A DNA stretch of 64,000 bases, taken from the NCBI RefSeq assembly GCF_050699935.1, contig NZ_JBOHGB010000005.1:62001-126000 (forward strand). Direction: 5' to 3'. Both the position numbers and the translations under genes were made by a program. The notes beneath the pieces are model-generated. The model searched no databases and was not told where the DNA came from. It saw only the letters and a program-made list of their open reading frames with translations. The DNA is from Actinophytocola sp050699935 (GTDB lineage Bacteria > Actinomycetota > Actinomycetes > Mycobacteriales > Pseudonocardiaceae). This document shows, piece by piece, positions 1 through 7,328 of this stretch (positions are counted from its first letter, which is position 1; the number at the start of each line of letters is the position of its first letter).

Positions 1-1
1 G

Positions 2-313
2 GAGGAGCTGCTGGCGATCTGGAACAAGGGCGAGCAGAAGACCGTCGTGTTCGTGACGCACCAGATCGACGAGGCGCTGTTCCTGGGCGACCGGGTGATC
101 GTCATGGGCGTCAACCCCGGCCGGATCGTCGCGGACGTCAGGGTGCCCTATGCCCGGCCACGCAGCCTCGACCTCAAGCGTGACGCGGGGTTCCAGGGCA
201 TGGTGCAGGACCTGTGGAACATGATCCGCGGTGACGTGTTCGACGCGGTGGGCAGTCGCAGCGGAGCGGCGGCGGACGCCCGGCGGGAACGAGACGAGCA
301 TGAGCCGGCCTGA
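2..313 (+). CDS. ABC transporter ATP-binding protein, NitT/TauT type (C-terminal part, cut by window start)
   Basis: Only the last ~103 residues are present; the reading frame is open from base 2. It starts after Walker B and shows the switch-histidine segment VVFVTHQIDEALFLGDRV and the phrase VIVMGVNPGRIVADVRVPYARPR, which is typical of SsuB/TauB/NrtD-type ATPases that energise uptake of sulfonates, nitrate or other small anions. Its stop codon overlaps the start of the next gene by 14 bp, so it is the upstream member of the catabolic operon that follows. The permease and binding protein would lie to the left of the window. Family call is good; substrate is unknown. Confidence 0.85.
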   Translation, partial: EELLAIWNKGEQKTVVFVTHQIDEALFLGDRVIVMGVNPGRIVADVRVPYARPRSLDLKRDAGFQGMVQDLWNMIRGDVFDAVGSRSGAAADARRERDEHEPA

Positions 314-1205
314 CGTGGTGGTCGTCGGGGGCGGGCCGGGCGGCCTGACCGCCGCCGCCCTGCTCGCCGAGTCGAGCGTGAGCGTGGCGGTCGTCGACCA
401 GCTCGGTGGTGGAGGGCAGCTGCTCAACCTCGGCAGGTTCGTCGACGACTTCGGCGTGCTCGGGCCGGGCACCGGGCCGGAGCTCGGCGCCGCGCTCATC
501 GACCGGGCCGGCGCCGCGGGTGCGGAGGTCGGCTACGGGCAGGCCACGAGCCTGGAGCTGCGCGACGGCGAGGTCGTCGTCGGCACCGACTTCGGCCCGC
601 GCACCGCCGACCGGGTGGTGATCGCCACCGGCACCCGGCCGAGGCCACTCGGCATCGACGGCGGCGCACGGCTGGAGGGCCGGGGTGTCTGCTACTGCGC
701 GGCCTGCGACGGCCCGATGTACGCGGGCAGACCCGTCGCCGTGCTGGGCGGTGGGGAAGCCGTGGCGTACGAGGCGATCGAGCTGGCGGAGTTCGCCAGC
801 GGGGTCATCGTGATCGCCGACGGGGCGGCGCGGATCCCGCCCCGCCTGGGCGCGAAGCTGGCCGCCGACGAACGCATCGAGGTGCTCACCGGGTGGTCGG
901 CGGAGTCGTTGCACGGCGCCACCGCGGTCGAGTCGCTCACCGTCGCCGGCGACGGGCAGACCAGGGAGCTGGCGATCGCGGGGTTGTTCGTCTGCAACGG
1001 GGTGTTGCCCAACACCGAGTGGTGCGCGGACGTCCTGCCGCTGGACGCCACCGGCCGCATCGACGTGGACCTCTCGCTGCGCGCCGGCGACACGGTGTAC
1101 GCGATCGGCGACGTGCGGTCCGGCGCGGGGACGAGCGTCGTCGCCGCGCTGGCCGACGCGGCCGCGGTCACCCGCCGGCTCGTCGCCGAACTGGCCACCA
1201 CGTGA
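300..1205 (+). CDS. Thioredoxin-reductase-like FAD/NAD(P)H disulfide oxidoreductase
   Basis: 301 aa, the usual size of low-Mr thioredoxin reductases. Seen in the sequence: FAD dinucleotide motif GGGPGG at residues 10-15, a CAAC redox centre at C133-C136 followed by DG as in TrxR, a second nucleotide motif GGGEAVAYEA near 150-159, and the C-terminal FAD motif YAIGDVRSG. The ATG at 300 was chosen because homology begins MSRPDVVVVGGG and the gene overlaps the upstream ABC ATPase; the frame is open upstream but that part looks non-coding. Its stop shares a base with the next ATG. It moves electrons from NADPH to a disulfide or selenenylsulfide. No thioredoxin gene is nearby, so the selenoprotein three genes downstream is a plausible but unproven partner. 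Confidence 0.88.
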   Translation: MSRPDVVVVGGGPGGLTAAALLAESSVSVAVVDQLGGGGQLLNLGRFVDDFGVLGPGTGPELGAALIDRAGAAGAEVGYGQATSLELRDGEVVVGTDFGPRTADRVVIATGTRPRPLGIDGGARLEGRGVCYCAACDGPMYAGRPVAVLGGGEAVAYEAIELAEFASGVIVIADGAARIPPRLGAKLAADERIEVLTGWSAESLHGATAVESLTVAGDGQTRELAIAGLFVCNGVLPNTEWCADVLPLDATGRIDVDLSLRAGDTVYAIGDVRSGAGTSVVAALADAAAVTRRLVAELATT

Positions 1206-2572
1206 TGGCCACCCGGTATGTCGCGGCACAGGGTGCGCTGGGCGCGGGGGTGGACCGGGAGGCCTTCTGCGAGGCGCTGGACACCACCCACCCGGACTTC
1301 ATCGCCTGCGACGCCGGCACCACCGACGCCGGCCCCTTCTCGTTGGGCTCCGGGGTGCCGGCGTTCCCGCGTCCCACCGTACTGTCTGATTTGGACATCA
1401 TCCTGACCGGCGCGCGCCGGCTCGGCGTACCGGTCCTGATCGGCTCGGCCGGTACCGCCGGCAGTGACGGGCAGGTCGACTGGACGGTGGACATCGTGCG
1501 GGAGATCGCGGCCCAGCGCGGGTTCCGGCCGCGGGTCGCGGCGATCTACACCGAGCAGCGTCCCGACTACCTCACGGCCATGCTCGCCGACGGCCGGGTC
1601 AGACCGTTGGACAACGCGCCGCCGGTCGACCGGTCCACATTCGACCGCAACGAGCGGACCGTGGCCATGATCGGCGTGGAGCCGCTGCAGGAGGCACTCC
1701 GGCAGGGGGCGGAGCTGATCGTGGCCGGGCGGTGCAGCGACGCGGCCCTGTTCGCCGCGCTCCCGTTGCTCGACGGCTGCGCGCCCGGGCCGGCCTGGCA
1801 CGCCGCCAAGGTGGCCGAGTGCGGCTCGATGGCGTTCGAGACGCCCGGGCGTGGTGTGCTCGCGGCCGCCGTCGACGATCGGGGCGCGCTGATCACCGCG
1901 GTCGGCGCCGGTCTGCGCGCCACGCCGATGAGCGTCGCCGCGCACAGCCTCTACGAGACGGCGGACCCGTACCGGTTCGTCGAGAGCGGTGGCACGTGCG
2001 ATGTCAGCGGGGCCTCCTACGAGGCGGTGAACGACCGGACCGTGCGGATCACCGGCAGCGCGTTCGAGCCGGCGGCCGAGTACACGGTGAAGCTGGAGGG
2101 CGCGCGCAAGGTGGGCTACGCCAGCGTGATCGTCGGCGGCATCCACGACCCGTACCTGCTGCGCCGGCTGGATCGCTGGCTGGATCAGGTGCGGGCCGAG
2201 CTGGCGCGCAGGGTCGGCGAGGTGCTCGGCGACACGCTCGGACCGGACGACTACCGGCTCGCGATCCACCGGTACGGCCACGACGGGGTGATGGGGGAGC
2301 GGGAACCGGGCATCGAGGTGCCACGCGAGGTCGGCGTGGTGGTCGAGGTTCTGGCGCCGACCCAGCACCTGGCCAGCACGGTGGCCGCCCTCGCGCGACA
2401 GCCGCTGCTGCACCGACCGATCCCGGAGTGGTCCGGAGGCGTGAGCACCTTCGCCTTCCTGCACAACCCGGCCCACCTCGACCGTGGTCCGGTCTACGAG
2501 TTCACCCTCAACCACGTGCTCGTGCCGCGGGAGCCGGCCGAGGTGTCCCGGACCGTATGGGAGACGCTCTGA
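1205..2572 (+). CDS. AtuA-family protein (acyclic terpene utilisation AtuA, DUF1446)
   Basis: 455 aa and co-linear with the AtuA/DUF1446 family. Visible hallmarks are IACDAGTTDAGPFSLGSG near the N-terminus, LIGSAGTAGSDGQVDWTVDIV, the VAGRCSDAALFAALPLL segment, ECGSMAFETPG and GGTCDVSGASYEAVNDRTV. The biochemical role of the family is not firmly established; members occur in acyclic terpene or leucine-type catabolic operons. The ATG at 1205 overlaps the upstream TGA by one base. The downstream DUF4387 gene begins within its stop codon, and this AtuA plus DUF4387 pairing is common. A second AtuA with a different partner is at 53649-54995. Confidence 0.85.
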   Translation: MATRYVAAQGALGAGVDREAFCEALDTTHPDFIACDAGTTDAGPFSLGSGVPAFPRPTVLSDLDIILTGARRLGVPVLIGSAGTAGSDGQVDWTVDIVREIAAQRGFRPRVAAIYTEQRPDYLTAMLADGRVRPLDNAPPVDRSTFDRNERTVAMIGVEPLQEALRQGAELIVAGRCSDAALFAALPLLDGCAPGPAWHAAKVAECGSMAFETPGRGVLAAAVDDRGALITAVGAGLRATPMSVAAHSLYETADPYRFVESGGTCDVSGASYEAVNDRTVRITGSAFEPAAEYTVKLEGARKVGYASVIVGGIHDPYLLRRLDRWLDQVRAELARRVGEVLGDTLGPDDYRLAIHRYGHDGVMGEREPGIEVPREVGVVVEVLAPTQHLASTVAALARQPLLHRPIPEWSGGVSTFAFLHNPAHLDRGPVYEFTLNHVLVPREPAEVSRTVWETL

Positions 2573-2889
2573 TGGCACGGCACACCATCGGCGAGCTCGC
2601 CACGCTGGTTCGGAGCAAGAACGCGGGCCCGTTCCTGCTCACGTTCGACATCCTGTTCGACAGCGAGGAGAACTTCGAGCGGGTCCGGCGGGCCGGGATC
2701 CTCACCCGCCGGCGGATCGCGGACATCTACCGGTGCGCCCCCGAGGACGTGCGGATCTACGAGTGCCCCAACGCGCTCGCGGTCAAGGCGACCATCCCGC
2801 GCCCCGCGGTGCAGGGCCGGTTCGGCGATCCGGACCTGCACGGCTGCCAACAGCACGCGCCGCTGTGCCTCCTGGTGGTCGAGTCATGA
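2572..2889 (+). CDS. DUF4387 family protein
   Basis: 105 aa, full length for DUF4387. Diagnostic phrases are LVRSKNAGPFLLTFDILFDSEENF at the N-terminus (the SKNAGPF.LTFDI core), a central LTRRRIADIYRCAPEDV and the C-terminal QQHAPLCLLV. The function is unknown; the family accompanies AtuA proteins, often as the next gene or as a fusion, which suggests a subunit of one complex. The start overlaps the AtuA stop by one base and the stop overlaps the start of the selenoprotein gene by four bases, so translation of the three genes is probably coupled. Confidence 0.85.
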   Translation: MARHTIGELATLVRSKNAGPFLLTFDILFDSEENFERVRRAGILTRRRIADIYRCAPEDVRIYECPNALAVKATIPRPAVQGRFGDPDLHGCQQHAPLCLLVVES

Positions 2890-3587
2890 GCGAGCTTGCG
2901 AGCGAATCATCAAGCACAGGGCGACCGCGAGCGGCCGGGCCGAGCCCGCGAGGCGCGGTCGGTCGCGAGCTTGCGAGCGAATCATCAAGCACAGGCAAGC
3001 TTGCGCGCGAATCGACACGGGGCGAGGAGCTGGAGATCTACGACCCGTGCGCCGAACCGACCGGCCCGGCGGCGGGCTCGGGACGGCGCCTGCCGGCGCG
3101 TCGTCCGGCGGGCGTGCTGGGGATCCTGGACAACGGCAAGCCCAACTTCAACAACCTGATGACCGAGCTGCGGACGGCGCTGTCCCGGACCCACCGCGTC
3201 GGCGAGCTCGTCTACCGCACCAAGGCGAGCCAGTCGCATCCCGCTCCGGCGGAGTGGCTGGGCGAGCTGGCCGAGAGGTGCGCCCTCGTGATCACCGGCT
3301 CCGGTGATTGAGGCTCGTGCTCGTCGTGGAGTGTCCACGACGCGATCTCACTGGCGGGCCAAGGGGTTCCGGTCATCCTGTTCGTCAGCACGGTGTTCGT
3401 GCCGATGACCGAGGCTCAGCTGGCCCGGCTGGCACACGGTTCGACGGGCGCGCCGATCACCGTGGCCGTCCTCCCGCACCCGTTCGGCACGGTCGGCCGA
3501 TCCGGGCTGGTCGGCATCGCGTCGGACACGCTCCGGGACCATGCCGACCTGTTCGCCGGCTTCGACTCGCGGGAGAAGGCGCGATGA
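2886..3587 (+). CDS. UGSC-motif selenoprotein (selenocysteine at the in-frame TGA 3309-3311)
   Basis: Read through the TGA at 3309-3311, the frame gives a 233-aa protein with Sec142-Gly-Ser-Cys145. The N-terminal half carries GILDNGKPNFNNL and the segment before the TGA reads CALVITGSGD; after it comes GSCSSWSVHDAISLAGQGVPV and then ~75 more residues in the same frame. The paralogue at 42345-43982 aligns across both sides (VDNGKP, GNCGSCTSWTCHDAI) and has Cys at the TGA position, so the TGA is very unlikely to be a real stop. A SECIS-like hairpin follows. ATG 2886 overlaps the DUF4387 stop (ATGA), and the end overlaps the next gene (ATGA) only if the TGA is decoded. Residues 2-44 come from short direct repeats and are atypical. 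Presumed redox role of the U-x-x-C motif; substrate unknown. Confidence 0.9.
2891..3014 (+). repeat. Direct repeats inserted in the 5' end of the selenoprotein gene
   Basis: A 30-bp sequence beginning CGAGCTTGCGAGCGAATCAT occurs identically at 2891-2920 and 2966-2995, and a third, degenerate partial copy lies at about 2996-3014. Each full copy encodes ELASESSSTG in frame. The 45 bp between the full copies is a GC-rich imperfect palindrome (GCGACCG near 2921, CGGTCGC near 2960). The repeats provide the current start region of the gene, ahead of the conserved LEIYDP segment. They look like a dispersed small repeat that inserted in frame. Confidence 0.75.
3312..3345 (+). promoter_or_regulatory. 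Putative bacterial SECIS element
   Basis: Ten nucleotides after the TGA, CGTCGTGG (3322-3329) pairs perfectly with CCACGACG (3335-3342), leaving the 5-nt loop AGTGT (3330-3334). An 8-bp stem, a small apical loop with G as its second base and a TGA-to-loop distance of about 19 nt fit the general bacterial SECIS description that SelB recognises. The hairpin lies within the coding sequence, as bacterial SECIS elements must. No SelA, SelB, SelD or tRNA-Sec gene is in this window. Confidence 0.75.
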
Positions 3588-4612
3588 GCCGGGTGTTGCG
3601 GGTTCCGGCGGAGCTGGACGCCTGGCTGGCGCACGCCCAGGAGCAGGGCTGGACCGACGGCCTGCCGGTGGTCCCGCCGACCAAGGATCGTGTCCACAGT
3701 GCACTGGAGCGGGTCCGGCTGGCACCGGACCACGTCGTCGCCGTGCTCGGGCCGGGCAACGGGGCGGCGACCGTGCTCAAGATCGCCGCGAACGCCGTGC
3801 TCGCCGGTTGCCCGCCGGACGCGATGCCGGTGCTGGTCGCCGCGGTGGAGGCGATCGCCGACCCGCGGTTCGGCCTGACCACCGTGCAGGTCACCACCAA
3901 CCCGGCGACCGCCATGCTGGTGGTCAACGGCCCGGCCCGGGACGCCGCGGGGCTCGGCTCGGCCGGCAACTGCCTCGGCGGCGGGCCCGGCAGCGGCTCG
4001 GCGATCGGCCGCGCGCTGCGCCTGGTCATGCGCAACGTCGGCGGTGCCACCGGGATCCTGGACGCCGCGACGCAGGGGCAGCCGGCCAAGCTGTCCTTCG
4101 CCCTGGCCGAGAACGAGGAAGCGAGCCCCTGGGATCCGTACCATGTGGACTGCGGGTTCGACCGCGCGGACGGCACGGTGACGGTCGTCCCGGTGAGTGG
4201 CACCCAGAACATGCTGGAGACCACGACCGACCCGGTCGAGCTGCTCACCGGGCTCGCGTCCTCGATCAGATCCCCGACCGGGAACGACTACCTGTTCGCC
4301 GGCGAGCCGTGGCTGGTGCTCTGCCCCGAGCACGCCACCCTGCTCGCCGCGGCCGGGTACACCAAGCAGCGGGTGCGTGAGGCGCTGTGGGAGCTGTCCA
4401 AGCTGGCGTACGGCGAGTTCTCCGCCAGCGCCGCGCGCTACCGGCTGACCAGGACCTGGCCGGACGCCTCGGCCGACGACGCCAGCATGATCCCGGTGAG
4501 CCGTACGCCCGCGGACATCCGACTCGTCGTCGCGGGTGGCGGGGGAGTCCATTCCACGTTCCTGCAGACGATCGGGGTCAGTCGCTCGGCCACCCGGAAG
4601 GTGTGCCGGTGA
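3584..4612 (+). CDS. UGSC-partner domain protein (stand-alone form), function unknown
   Basis: 342 aa. The same domain forms the C-terminal ~340 residues of the fused paralogues at 34008-35669 and 42345-43982. Shared landmarks are the opening GWTDGLPVVPPT, NAVLAGCPPDAMPVLVAAVEA, TTNPATAMLVVNGP, IGRALRLVMRNVGG, FALAENEEASPWDPYHV, an NxxET/NxND segment, and a final GGGGVHSTF. A Cys in AGCPP is conserved in all three copies (AGCSP in one). ATG 3584 overlaps the selenoprotein stop by four bases (ATGA). Fusion elsewhere implies that the two proteins work together. I do not recognise a characterised enzyme. Confidence 0.8.
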   Translation: MSRVLRVPAELDAWLAHAQEQGWTDGLPVVPPTKDRVHSALERVRLAPDHVVAVLGPGNGAATVLKIAANAVLAGCPPDAMPVLVAAVEAIADPRFGLTTVQVTTNPATAMLVVNGPARDAAGLGSAGNCLGGGPGSGSAIGRALRLVMRNVGGATGILDAATQGQPAKLSFALAENEEASPWDPYHVDCGFDRADGTVTVVPVSGTQNMLETTTDPVELLTGLASSIRSPTGNDYLFAGEPWLVLCPEHATLLAAAGYTKQRVREALWELSKLAYGEFSASAARYRLTRTWPDASADDASMIPVSRTPADIRLVVAGGGGVHSTFLQTIGVSRSATRKVCR

Positions 4613-4628
4613 GCCAGGGAGGCAGCTC

Positions 4629-6125
4629 GTGAGCAGCAGCGCGGACGCGTTGGCGCCGGCCGGGACGGCGACCGGCGGGCCGGAACCGCTCGAGGCGATC
4701 GCGAACTTCGCGGTCGGCTGGTCGGACTTTCCCGACGAGGTGATCGAGGCGGGCGTGCGGGCCTTCCTCGACGTGTTCGGCGTCGCGGTCGCCGGTGCGT
4801 CCCAAGAGGACGCTCGCGGTCTGCTGAACCACGTCTGGCGCACCTACGCGCGGGGGCCGGCGACGGCGCTCGGCATCGCCGAGCCGCTCGTGCCGGAGGC
4901 GGCCGCGTACGCCAACTCCGTGCTCGGGCACGTGCTCGACTACGACGACCACCACGACTCGGTCGGCGGGCATCCGACCGTGGTCGTCCTGCCGGCCGTC
5001 GTGGCCGTCGCCGAGTCGCTCGGCCGGGGCGCGCGTGAGGTGCTCGAGGCGTACGCGGTCGGGGTCGAGACGATGTGCGGGCTGGGCCGGTGCCTCAACC
5101 ACACGCACTACGAGAAGGGGTGGCATCCCACCGCGACGCTCGGCATCTTCGGTGCCACGGCCGCCGTGGCCCGGCTGGTGGGCCTGGACGTCGTGACGAC
5201 CGTTCGCGCGTTGGCGATCGCGGCGTCGTTCGCGTCGGGCATCAAGGGCAACTTCGGCACCGCGATGAAGCCCGTCCAAGTGGGTTTCGCGGCGAGCAAG
5301 GCGGTGCAGGCCGTGTCGCTGGCGGGCCTGGCCGCGAGTGCCAACCCGGGAGTCTTCACCGGCGTGCACTCGTTCCCGACTGTCTACAACGGACAACCTG
5401 TCGTGGACTGGTCACCGCTGGCACGGCTCGGTATGGACTGGGAGGTGCTGCGGCCCGGCCTGGTCTTCAAGCTGTACCCGTGCTGCGGCAGCACGCACGC
5501 GCCGATCGACGCCGCGTTGCGGCTGCGCGCCCATCCGGCGTTCGACCCAGACGCCATCCGGGCGATCGAGATCAGGACCCACCCGCGGCGGCTGCCACAC
5601 ATCGACCGCCCGCGGCCGACCACCCCGACCCAGGCGAGGTTCAGCGTGCAGTACGTGGTCGCGGTGGCGTGTGCCGACGGCGCGGTCGGACCGCTCGACT
5701 TCGCGCCCGACCGCATCGCCGACCCGCGGCTGTCCCGGCTGCTCGCCGTGACGTCGGTCGGCGAGCTGGAGCCGGCCAGGCAGTTCGTCCCACCCGGACG
5801 GCGGGACTGCTTCTCCGCCTCGGTCACGGTGACGCTGGAGTCCGGCGAACAGCTGGAGGGCTACGCGCCGTGCCCGCGCGGGATGGATCCCGCCGAACCG
5901 CTGGCCACCGAGGAGCTGGAGGGCAAGTTCCTCGGCTGCGTCAGCGCCGCGGGAGCCGAGGCGCTGGGCCCCTGGCTGCTCGGCTCGATCCACTCGTGGG
6001 CGGCGGGGAACCTCGACACCGCGACCGTGCTGCGGTCGCTGCGCGCGGTCTCGTTCGGCGGCCCCGGCGCGTGGCGGGACGAGGCTTCCGTGACCGGTCA
6101 CGCACCCGGTCGGACCTGGACTTAG
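4629..6125 (+). CDS. MmgE/PrpD family protein
   Basis: 498 aa, typical of the MmgE/PrpD family (2-methylcitrate dehydratase, cis-aconitate decarboxylase and relatives). Visible signatures are FLDVFGVAVAGAS near the N-terminus, YANSVLGHVLDYDDHHDSVGGHPTV, the GWHPTATLGIFGATAA segment, KPVQVGFAASKA and LYPCCGSTHAPIDA. GTG 4629 is preceded by AGGGAGGCAGCTC, a good ribosome site; the longer upstream frame lacks one. The family hydrates or dehydrates, or decarboxylates, polycarboxylic acids. In this operon it may act on a branched dicarboxylic or tricarboxylic intermediate; the substrate cannot be read from sequence. Confidence 0.88.
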   Translation: MSSSADALAPAGTATGGPEPLEAIANFAVGWSDFPDEVIEAGVRAFLDVFGVAVAGASQEDARGLLNHVWRTYARGPATALGIAEPLVPEAAAYANSVLGHVLDYDDHHDSVGGHPTVVVLPAVVAVAESLGRGAREVLEAYAVGVETMCGLGRCLNHTHYEKGWHPTATLGIFGATAAVARLVGLDVVTTVRALAIAASFASGIKGNFGTAMKPVQVGFAASKAVQAVSLAGLAASANPGVFTGVHSFPTVYNGQPVVDWSPLARLGMDWEVLRPGLVFKLYPCCGSTHAPIDAALRLRAHPAFDPDAIRAIEIRTHPRRLPHIDRPRPTTPTQARFSVQYVVAVACADGAVGPLDFAPDRIADPRLSRLLAVTSVGELEPARQFVPPGRRDCFSASVTVTLESGEQLEGYAPCPRGMDPAEPLATEELEGKFLGCVSAAGAEALGPWLLGSIHSWAAGNLDTATVLRSLRAVSFGGPGAWRDEASVTGHAPGRTWT

Positions 6126-6128
6126 TCT

Positions 6129-6144
6129 TACTATTCATATAGTA
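6129..6144. promoter_or_regulatory. AT-rich inverted repeat before the acyl-CoA dehydrogenase gene
   Basis: TACTA-N6-TAGTA (6129-6133 and 6140-6144) sits in a 28-bp gap that is strikingly AT-rich for this genome. TAGTAT at 6140-6145 could double as a -10 hexamer. It could be an operator and internal promoter for the acyl-CoA dehydrogenase to B12-subunit half of the operon, with a very short leader to the ATG at 6154. No strong -35 hexamer is visible. Confidence 0.4.
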
Positions 6145-6153
6145 TGCATATCT

Positions 6154-7311
6154 ATGGCGGTGAACAACGAGGAGCGGGACCATCTGGTGCGGAGCCTCCG
6201 GCAGTTCGCCGAGCGGGAGGTCAAGCCCAGGGTCGCCCGGTACGACGCGGAGGAGCGGATCCCGCCCGACCTGCTCACCCAGATGGCCGGCTTGGATCTC
6301 TTCGGTGGCACCGTGCCCCTCGAGTGGGGCGGGACCGCGCTGGACCACCTCACCTACGCCACGCTGATCGAGGAGATCTCCAAGTACGACCACGTCCTCG
6401 GGGTGCTGATGAGCATGCCGTCGGCGCTCGTCGGCGCCGGGATCCTCGCGTTCGGCACCGAGGAGCAGAAGAAGCGCTACCTCGTGCCGCTGGCCAAGGG
6501 GCAGACCTTCGGCGGCGCCGGGGTCACCGAGCCGCAGTCGGGCAGCGACGTGGCCGGAACCAGGACCCGGTACCGCCAGGTGTCCGACGGCTACGTCATC
6601 AACGGCCGCAAGGCGTGGATCTCCAACCTGGACATCGCCTCGTTCTTCGTGATGTTCGCCGTCCGGGAGGGGGAGGAGGGACGCACCGCGATGAGCGCGT
6701 TCGTCGTCCCGTCCGACGCGCCGGGCCTGATCCGCAACCCGTTCCGCAACAAGCTCGGCTTCCGGCCCATCTGCACCGGCGAACTGGCCTTCGACGACGT
6801 CGTGGTCCCGCCGGACGCGTTGATCGGGCAGGAGGGGGAGGGCTTCCAGGTGGCGATGATCGCGGTGGAACGCGGCCGGCTGTCGGTCGCCGCGCGTGCC
6901 GTCGGCCTCGCCCAGGCATGCCTGGACGACTCGATCGCGTGGGCCAAGGAGCGCACGACGTTCGGCCGCAGGATCGCGTCGTACCAACAGGTTGGTGCCA
7001 AGCTGGCCGACATGGCGATGCAGACCCGGGCGGCCCGGCTGCTGGTTCGCGAGTGCGCGGAAGCCATCGACGCCGGACGGTCGGATGCCCGGCTCGCCGC
7101 GAGCATCGCCAAGTGTTACGCCAGCGACGTGGCGCAGCGGGTGGCGACCGACGCGGTGCAGATCCACGGGGCGCACGGGGTCGCCGAGGAGGTTCGGGTC
7201 AGTCGCTGCTACCGCGACGCCAAGGTGTTCCAGATCGTCGAGGGGACCAACGAGGTCCAGCGCAACATCATTGCCAGCACACTGACCGGGCTCAAGGGAA
7301 TGCCCGGCTGA
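6154..7311 (+). CDS. Acyl-CoA dehydrogenase
   Basis: 385 aa, full length. Domain order: alpha-helical N-terminus, the FGGAGVTEPQSGSDVAGTRT FAD/substrate loop (residues ~116-135), middle beta-domain, then the C-terminal helical domain with GERTTFGRR-like AKERTTFGRRIASYQQ and CYRDAKVFQIVEGTNEVQRNII, where E of VEGT is the expected catalytic base. It oxidises an acyl-CoA to the 2-enoyl-CoA and passes electrons to ETF. ATG 6154 fits the conserved start. It is followed after 17 bp by the mutase gene with a GGAGG site. Confidence 0.92.
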   Translation: MAVNNEERDHLVRSLRQFAEREVKPRVARYDAEERIPPDLLTQMAGLDLFGGTVPLEWGGTALDHLTYATLIEEISKYDHVLGVLMSMPSALVGAGILAFGTEEQKKRYLVPLAKGQTFGGAGVTEPQSGSDVAGTRTRYRQVSDGYVINGRKAWISNLDIASFFVMFAVREGEEGRTAMSAFVVPSDAPGLIRNPFRNKLGFRPICTGELAFDDVVVPPDALIGQEGEGFQVAMIAVERGRLSVAARAVGLAQACLDDSIAWAKERTTFGRRIASYQQVGAKLADMAMQTRAARLLVRECAEAIDAGRSDARLAASIAKCYASDVAQRVATDAVQIHGAHGVAEEVRVSRCYRDAKVFQIVEGTNEVQRNIIASTLTGLKGMPG

Positions 7312-7328
7312 CAACGGAGGCAGCCCAC

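Noticed and set aside
1203..1205. TGA between the TrxR-like and AtuA genes as a second Sec codon
   Set aside because: The TrxR-like protein is complete at its normal length and the AtuA gene has its own ATG overlapping the stop; no hairpin of SECIS type follows.
692..2578. Long minus-strand open frame opposite the TrxR-like and AtuA genes
   Set aside because: Its product is low-complexity (R, G, H, P rich) with no domain, and the plus strand carries two clear families; it is a high-GC shadow.
2889..3015. CRISPR array
   Set aside because: Only two full repeat copies, in frame within a gene, with no regular spacers and no cas genes.
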